A stretch of 32,892 nucleotides of DNA, taken from NCBI GenBank assembly GCA_016706055.1, contig JADJKL010000013.1:1-32892 (forward strand). Reading direction: 5' to 3'. A model generated the notes under the pieces. It did no database searches. It saw only the letters and a list, made by a program, of their open reading frames with translations, and was not told where the DNA came from. A program made the position numbers and the translations under genes. Position 1 is the first letter of the stretch. The number at the start of each line of letters is the position of its first letter. Positions 28,760-32,892 of this stretch are shown here, piece after piece. Source of the stretch: Chitinophagaceae bacterium (GTDB taxonomy: Bacteria; Bacteroidota; Bacteroidia; Chitinophagales; Chitinophagaceae).

Positions 28760-30450
28760 ATGAAACAAATTGCTATTTTCTTCTCCCTTCTTCACTGATT
28801 TACAGTTTTTGCTTACATGATCAACATGCTGATGATTCTAAAAAATCTAACCACAATCATTTAGCCACATGCAGGCTGGCAGAGCACAGATTTTTTATAT
28901 TCATAATTTGCCGCCTGGAAACTTATGAGTGGTATTGGTAACTCTGATATGAAGATTGAATCTAAATCGGAAAAAACAAAGCCTATTTTAACCAGGGTGT
29001 TTCTCTGCTGCACGACTTCTGGGATTTTGAAGCCTACCGTGCATTTAAAGAGGCGATAAAAAATGATTAAATGCCATTATGCCCTACTGGGGTTTATTGC
29101 AAACACTTGGGCCAGATGAAGACAGCATCTATAAACACAATAAAATCACAGCTGTTGCGCAATTAAAAAATTATTACCCAAAGCCAATGAAAGAGAAGAA
29201 TTATATGCGGAGATTGGTATACTTAAAGATTCGTTGAAAGAAGCATCCTTTCAGAGGTTATTAAAAGAACGACTGATCATTTTAAATTTCGGATGAGTAT
29301 TGATTTTAATTATTTTAGCATTAAATAAAATGAGTGCTTCGATACCGACATGAATCCAATGGAAGGCCAGATGTACAGCGAATTTTTATTGAAAGATATT
29401 GCAAAGAGCAGCGCCAAACAATCATGGCTTTCATCATTACTGGATTCATTTGATGGAGACATTGCTGTCCTGAAAGAGCCTTGGCTAGTGCAGACATAAT
29501 AACTTCTTTAGCTCCTTTGTCGGACACTGGCTTGTACATATGCCGGGTCATATTTACAACAGGGTTGGCGATTATAAAAGAGCACATGATGCTTTTGTAG
29601 CTTCTGTTGAAACTGATTCTTACCATGAAAAGTAGAGGTGTAGAAGAAGTGGACAACTGGAATTACATACACAACATCAATTATCTTATTAATAACTGTG
29701 TGCATGATGGCCGGCATAATGAAGGGTTATATTACGCCGAAAGATTAAAAAATATGCCATAAACAAACTCCCGCAAAAAGTGTACGATGGTAAGGTTTTT
29801 CAACCAAGGTGTAATGGCACCCGGCAAAATGGAAATGGCTTTTGGTAATTGGGATAAAGCAGCAGAACAATTTGAAGCTATTAAAGATAAGGACAGCGTC
29901 TTCAGTTTTAAAAACATAGAATTCAAAAACGCATTAATCTGTTTTGTAAAAGGCATGGCGGCTTTAGATAAAAATAATGTAGCACTTTGGCGGAAATATT
30001 CCAGCGACCTAGATGCCTTGACATGGAGAAATCATAAACAAACTGGACAAGACAGTACTCTAAACGAAGGTTATCAAATACCATTAATACAGCCAGCTTG
30101 GAACTACAAGGATGCATAGCCAGTCATCAGGAAAATGAGGTATGACGCTACTGGCACTAAAATGCTGGAAAAAGCACACAAAAATGAATTAGATCTTGGG
30201 TATGGAGAGCCTCCATTATGCCTGGGCCGGTGGCAATAAGCCGTGGAACCGCACAAATAAAAGCAGGAAACCGCGATGGGGCTGTTAAAACCTACCATGA
30301 AACTCTGTTTGATTTCCAAAAGTGCATTGATATATCATTGCCTGCAACAACTCTACATTATAAAAGGTGACGCTGAAAAGTAAAGAATACACAACATTGC
30401 CGCAAGCAGCAACTAAATATGCTGACGCAGGCTTCTATAAAAATCAGTAA
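28760..30450 (+). CDS. tetratricopeptide-repeat protein with lipoprotein-like leader (heavily frameshifted)
   Basis: ATG 28760 starts MKQIAIFFSLL, a leader that in other frames continues to a Cys-containing segment. Later fragments fit one TPR-protein family: MSGIGNSDMKIESKSEK, YFNQGVSLLHDFWDFEAYRA, FKEAIKND, PYWGLLQTLGPDEDSIY, HHYWIHLMETLLS, HMPGHIYNRVGDYKRAHDAF, then an intact stretch with GKMEMAFGNWDKAAEQFEAI. The His-rich HYWIH and HMPGH motifs are characteristic of this TPR family. Length would be about 560 residues. Stops occur in every frame, so it cannot be translated as given. It may act as a periplasmic scaffold, which is inference. The end is placed at TAA 30450 because the last coherent frame stops there. 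Confidence 0.65.
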
Positions 30451-30577
30451 ACATAAACATTGGAAACACTATGAGTGGTTCCAGACGTTCAATTATTATT
30501 ACTTGAAATATCTGGAAACAAATTTCATCAGACTAATAGCTTCTTTAAAGCTAAATATCACCTCTAAGAAATCACTT

Positions 30578-31349
30578 ATGGAGAGTACATCACCATGCAC
30601 ACCATACCCGAAAAATGGACACGCATTATTTCTGGGAGTTTTTAATGTTATTCCTCGCTTTGTCTCCTAGGATTTTTGCTGAAAACACCAGGGGAAGGTA
30701 TGCTGCACAAAAAAGTGAAGACACAAAATGGTTTCATGGCCCACCAACCTTCAATCAGATATCATCCTTTTTTGATTCAGTAACAGACCGCAATAGCTAT
30801 GGTGCACAGATGGCCGGGATTCATTTGATTGTGAGTTGTTCCTTTGCTCGGCGGATATTAACAATACCACAGAGGTTATTTTGCTGCCAGAACTGGTACT
30901 GCCAATCTCGGGTAGTATTATGCCAACTCAAAATCATTTGACCAGCTAAAGAGTGCTGGAATGCTCAGGTATATAAAAAATAAGAATTGCTGGATCGTAT
31001 CAGAACTCTGTATGTATCGCTTTCGATAAACATCCAATCAAATCGACTTGCGTTTTAAAATGGATGAAATTCACAAAGGAAATACTCGGTTTGTTTGACA
31101 GTTATATTTTTCAGCAAATGATCAGTACCAGAATTATTGGTACTGCTTCTTTGGAGTGGCCAGCGAACAACTATTAACAAACCGGCTGTAAATCCGGTTG
31201 CTTTCTACCGATAAAAAGGATATAAACACTGTATCGCTGATTTATCGTGTGTTCCTCTACCATTAAATTTTATATCCGTATGGGTAATGCCATAGAAGAC
31301 CGGGCAAAAAGTCTTATTGAATTAATTAAAAGAATATTCGTTTGATTAA
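30578..31349 (+). pseudogene. DUF6090-like membrane-anchored protein, tandem copy 1 (broken)
   Basis: The N-terminus reads EKWT, then HYFWEFLMLFLAL, a membrane helix as in the two copies downstream. A central motif FDQLKSAGMLRYIKN and a C-terminal part containing KMDEIHKEILGLFDSYIFQQ and GNAIEDRAKSLIELIKK (after one shift) follow. The stop is TAA 31349 if the last frame is right. These parts match the DUF6090-type proteins of Bacteroidota that I remember: a short basic leader, one helix, then a helical domain with a QLKxSGGLRLI motif. Shifts are frequent. ATG 30578 (MESTSP...) aligns with the better-preserved start of copy 3. The function is unknown. Confidence 0.6.
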
Positions 31350-31361
31350 AATATAGATTTA

Positions 31362-32107
31362 TTTGAGTACCACGAAAACACATATAAATAAATGGACCAT
31401 TATTTCTCAGAGTTTCTAATGTTATTACTCGCTGTGTTCTGCGGTTTTCTGGCAGAGTATCGGTTGGAACATAAAATTGAAAAGAGATGGAAAACAATTT
31501 ATGAAATCGATGATTGCAGATCTGAAAAGATATCACTATGATAAGCCCTGATGATCCTGTAAGACTTAAAAGCACCGGACATTTGATTCGCTGACCAGCT
31601 CAATTTTCTCAAAGACATATACCAGCAATGGTGCTGATTTTATTATTGGGCCGAAATTATATCCCGCCAGGTTACATTTTGATCAACCGATGGAACCATG
31701 CAACAATTAAAAAGCTCAGGTAGACTACGGCTTATCACCAACCGGTATTGGCTGACAGTATTATGGCTTACGATGTTTTATACAAGAATACAAGCTAGCC
31801 AGGAACTGGAAAAGGTATTTTAAAAGACTACCAGGATGTTGCGTCAAAAATTTTTGATGCAGAAGTGTTTAATAAGATGTTCTTGAAAGGTTACGACTAC
31901 AGTCTTAGCCCCAGCAACTATGTCCACTATATGGAAGAAGACCGGAAGGTAATCCACAGCTCCGGAAAAATTCAGAAGGGTATTAAATGAACGGCAAACA
32001 GGTCGATGTATTGGTTTAATGTTTCGGGCAGCCTTTATATAAACTATGAGGAATTAAAACAAAAAGCAGAAAGATTGATCTTACTGCTTGAAAAAACATC
32101 AAAATAA
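31362..32107 (+). pseudogene. DUF6090-like membrane-anchored protein, tandem copy 2 (broken)
   Basis: The helix region reads DHYFSEFLMLLLAVFCGFLA followed by EYRLEHKIEK, almost identical to copy 3. The central motif is MQQLKSSGRLRLITN. An intact stretch follows with KDYQDVASKIFDAEVFNKMF and LSPSNYVHYMEEDRKVIHSS. The C-terminus is NYEELKQKAERLILLLEK with stop TAA 32107. The start codon is lost: the position matching copy 3's ATG (about 31362) reads TTTGAGTACC instead of ATGGAAGTACC. A second defect lies a few codons later. The gene follows copy 1 by 12 bases and precedes copy 3 by 45. Confidence 0.6.
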
Positions 32108-32152
32108 AAATTGCTTTTATACGCGAGGAACTAACCATACAAATAAATAAAT

Positions 32153-32887
32153 ATGGAAGTACCACCATGCCCACACGGCCCGAAAAAATGGACCCATTAT
32201 TTCTGGGAGTTTCTAATGTTATTCCTCGCTGTGTTCTGCCATGGCGGATTTTTAGCAGAGTATCAGTTGGAGCATAAGATTGAAAAAGATGAGAAAAACA
32301 ATTTATAAATTCCTTGGTTGCAGATTTGCAGGATGATGAAAAAATTCTATTGGATATGACAAGCTCAGAACAGCTTGGAATAGCAGATCTTGATACATTA
32401 ATGGACTTACTGAATAGTCCTTCACTTGCAAGCAAAATGGTGATCAATTATATTATGTAACTTGGATAGGACCCAGATATATTCCTTTTGCCAACAACAG
32501 CAGGACTTTTGACCAGCTGTGAAATTTTCAGGTGGATTTCGTCTTATCCGTTTCGGAGGCCTCTAACAAAATAATGAACTATTATAACCAGTTTTCTTTG
32601 TTACGTCTGCTGGAAACCAACTATAATCAGGAGTTTGATAATTTTAAAATAGTGCGGCGAAAATCCTTGACCCGGGTATTTTAAGAAGGCGGGAAACTGA
32701 TAACGGAATAATTCCTAAGAAGCACGGATAATCCGGTGCTTAGAACATGTGATGCTGAACTCCTAAGAAGAGTTGGGGTTCATACTTTACAAATGAATGG
32801 CTCACGACGATCAAAATTATTGATATTGGAGACGCTGAAAAAGGATCAGAAGAACTGATGGTTTATTTAAAAGCAGGTATCACCTAA
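32153..32887 (+). pseudogene. DUF6090-like membrane-anchored protein, tandem copy 3 (broken)
   Basis: ATG 32153 opens MEVPPCPHGPKKWTHYFWEF and the helix LMLFLAVFC. After a shift it continues FLAEYQLEHKIEKD, FINSLVADLQDDEKILLDMT, SEQLGIADLDTLMDLLNSPS and RTFDQL, then KFSGGFRLIRFSEASNKIMN. The C-terminus reads GDAEKGSEELMVYLKAGIT, stopping at TAA 32887, five bases from the window edge. This copy preserves the most family sequence and defines the start and helix for the other two. About five shifts break it. No enzyme motif is visible; the layout suggests a membrane-anchored protein with a coiled helical domain. Confidence 0.6.
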
Positions 32888-32892
32888 AATAA

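Noticed and set aside
1..32892. CRISPR array, insertion sequence, phage, rRNA or tRNA genes
   Set aside because: I scanned for regularly spaced repeats, transposase motifs and tRNA-like cloverleaf signatures by eye and saw none; short palindromes are the only repeats.

Overview
The window looks like a chromosomal segment of a Bacteroidota bacterium, most likely near Chitinophagaceae. Three things suggest this: the best promoter has the phylum's TTTG / TAnnTTTG form, genes start without clear Shine-Dalgarno sequences, and an alternative complex III cluster runs straight into cytochrome oxidase genes. Family names come from recognising motifs by eye; no search was run.

Layout. (1) 1-841: the start of a YdjM-type membrane protein, a 54-residue lipoprotein, and an alkyltransferase-like DNA repair protein. 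(2) 900-6762, plus strand: a GbsR/MarR-like regulator followed by TolC-type, membrane-fusion and RND-pump genes, closed by a terminator. A matching inverted repeat lies upstream of both the regulator and the tolC-like gene and is a good operator candidate. (3) 6871-9095: a patatin phospholipase joined to a BamA-like outer-membrane barrel. (4) 9115-26037, minus strand, read right to left: monoheme cytochrome c, ActA, ActB, ActC, ActD, ActE, ActF, oxidase subunits II and I, CtaB (heme O synthase), a broken four-helix-bundle gene, two subunit III proteins, subunit IV, an SCO copper chaperone and a DUF420 protein. Together these describe electron flow from menaquinol through ActABCDEF to cytochrome c domains, then to an A1-type aa3 oxidase, with its heme and copper assembly factors alongside. 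(5) 26311-28681: a small membrane protein, a VOC-family protein, purN and a secreted carboxypeptidase-regulatory-like protein. (6) 28760-32887: a TPR lipoprotein-like gene and three tandem paralogous membrane-anchored proteins that resemble DUF6090.

Sequence quality limits the annotation. At least fifteen genes are split by single-base shifts, many of them in A or T runs, even in genes that must work together. I read most of these as sequencing or assembly errors and give the span of the reconstructed gene. Damage is heaviest right of about 26 kb. The RND gene also appears to lack two internal blocks. I found no rRNA, tRNA, CRISPR array, transposase or phage gene. I did not find a clearly undescribed system. 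The most interesting leads are the shared operator pair, the four-helix-bundle gene inside the oxidase operon, the EF-hand-like loop in the DUF420 protein, and the tandem triplet at the right end.
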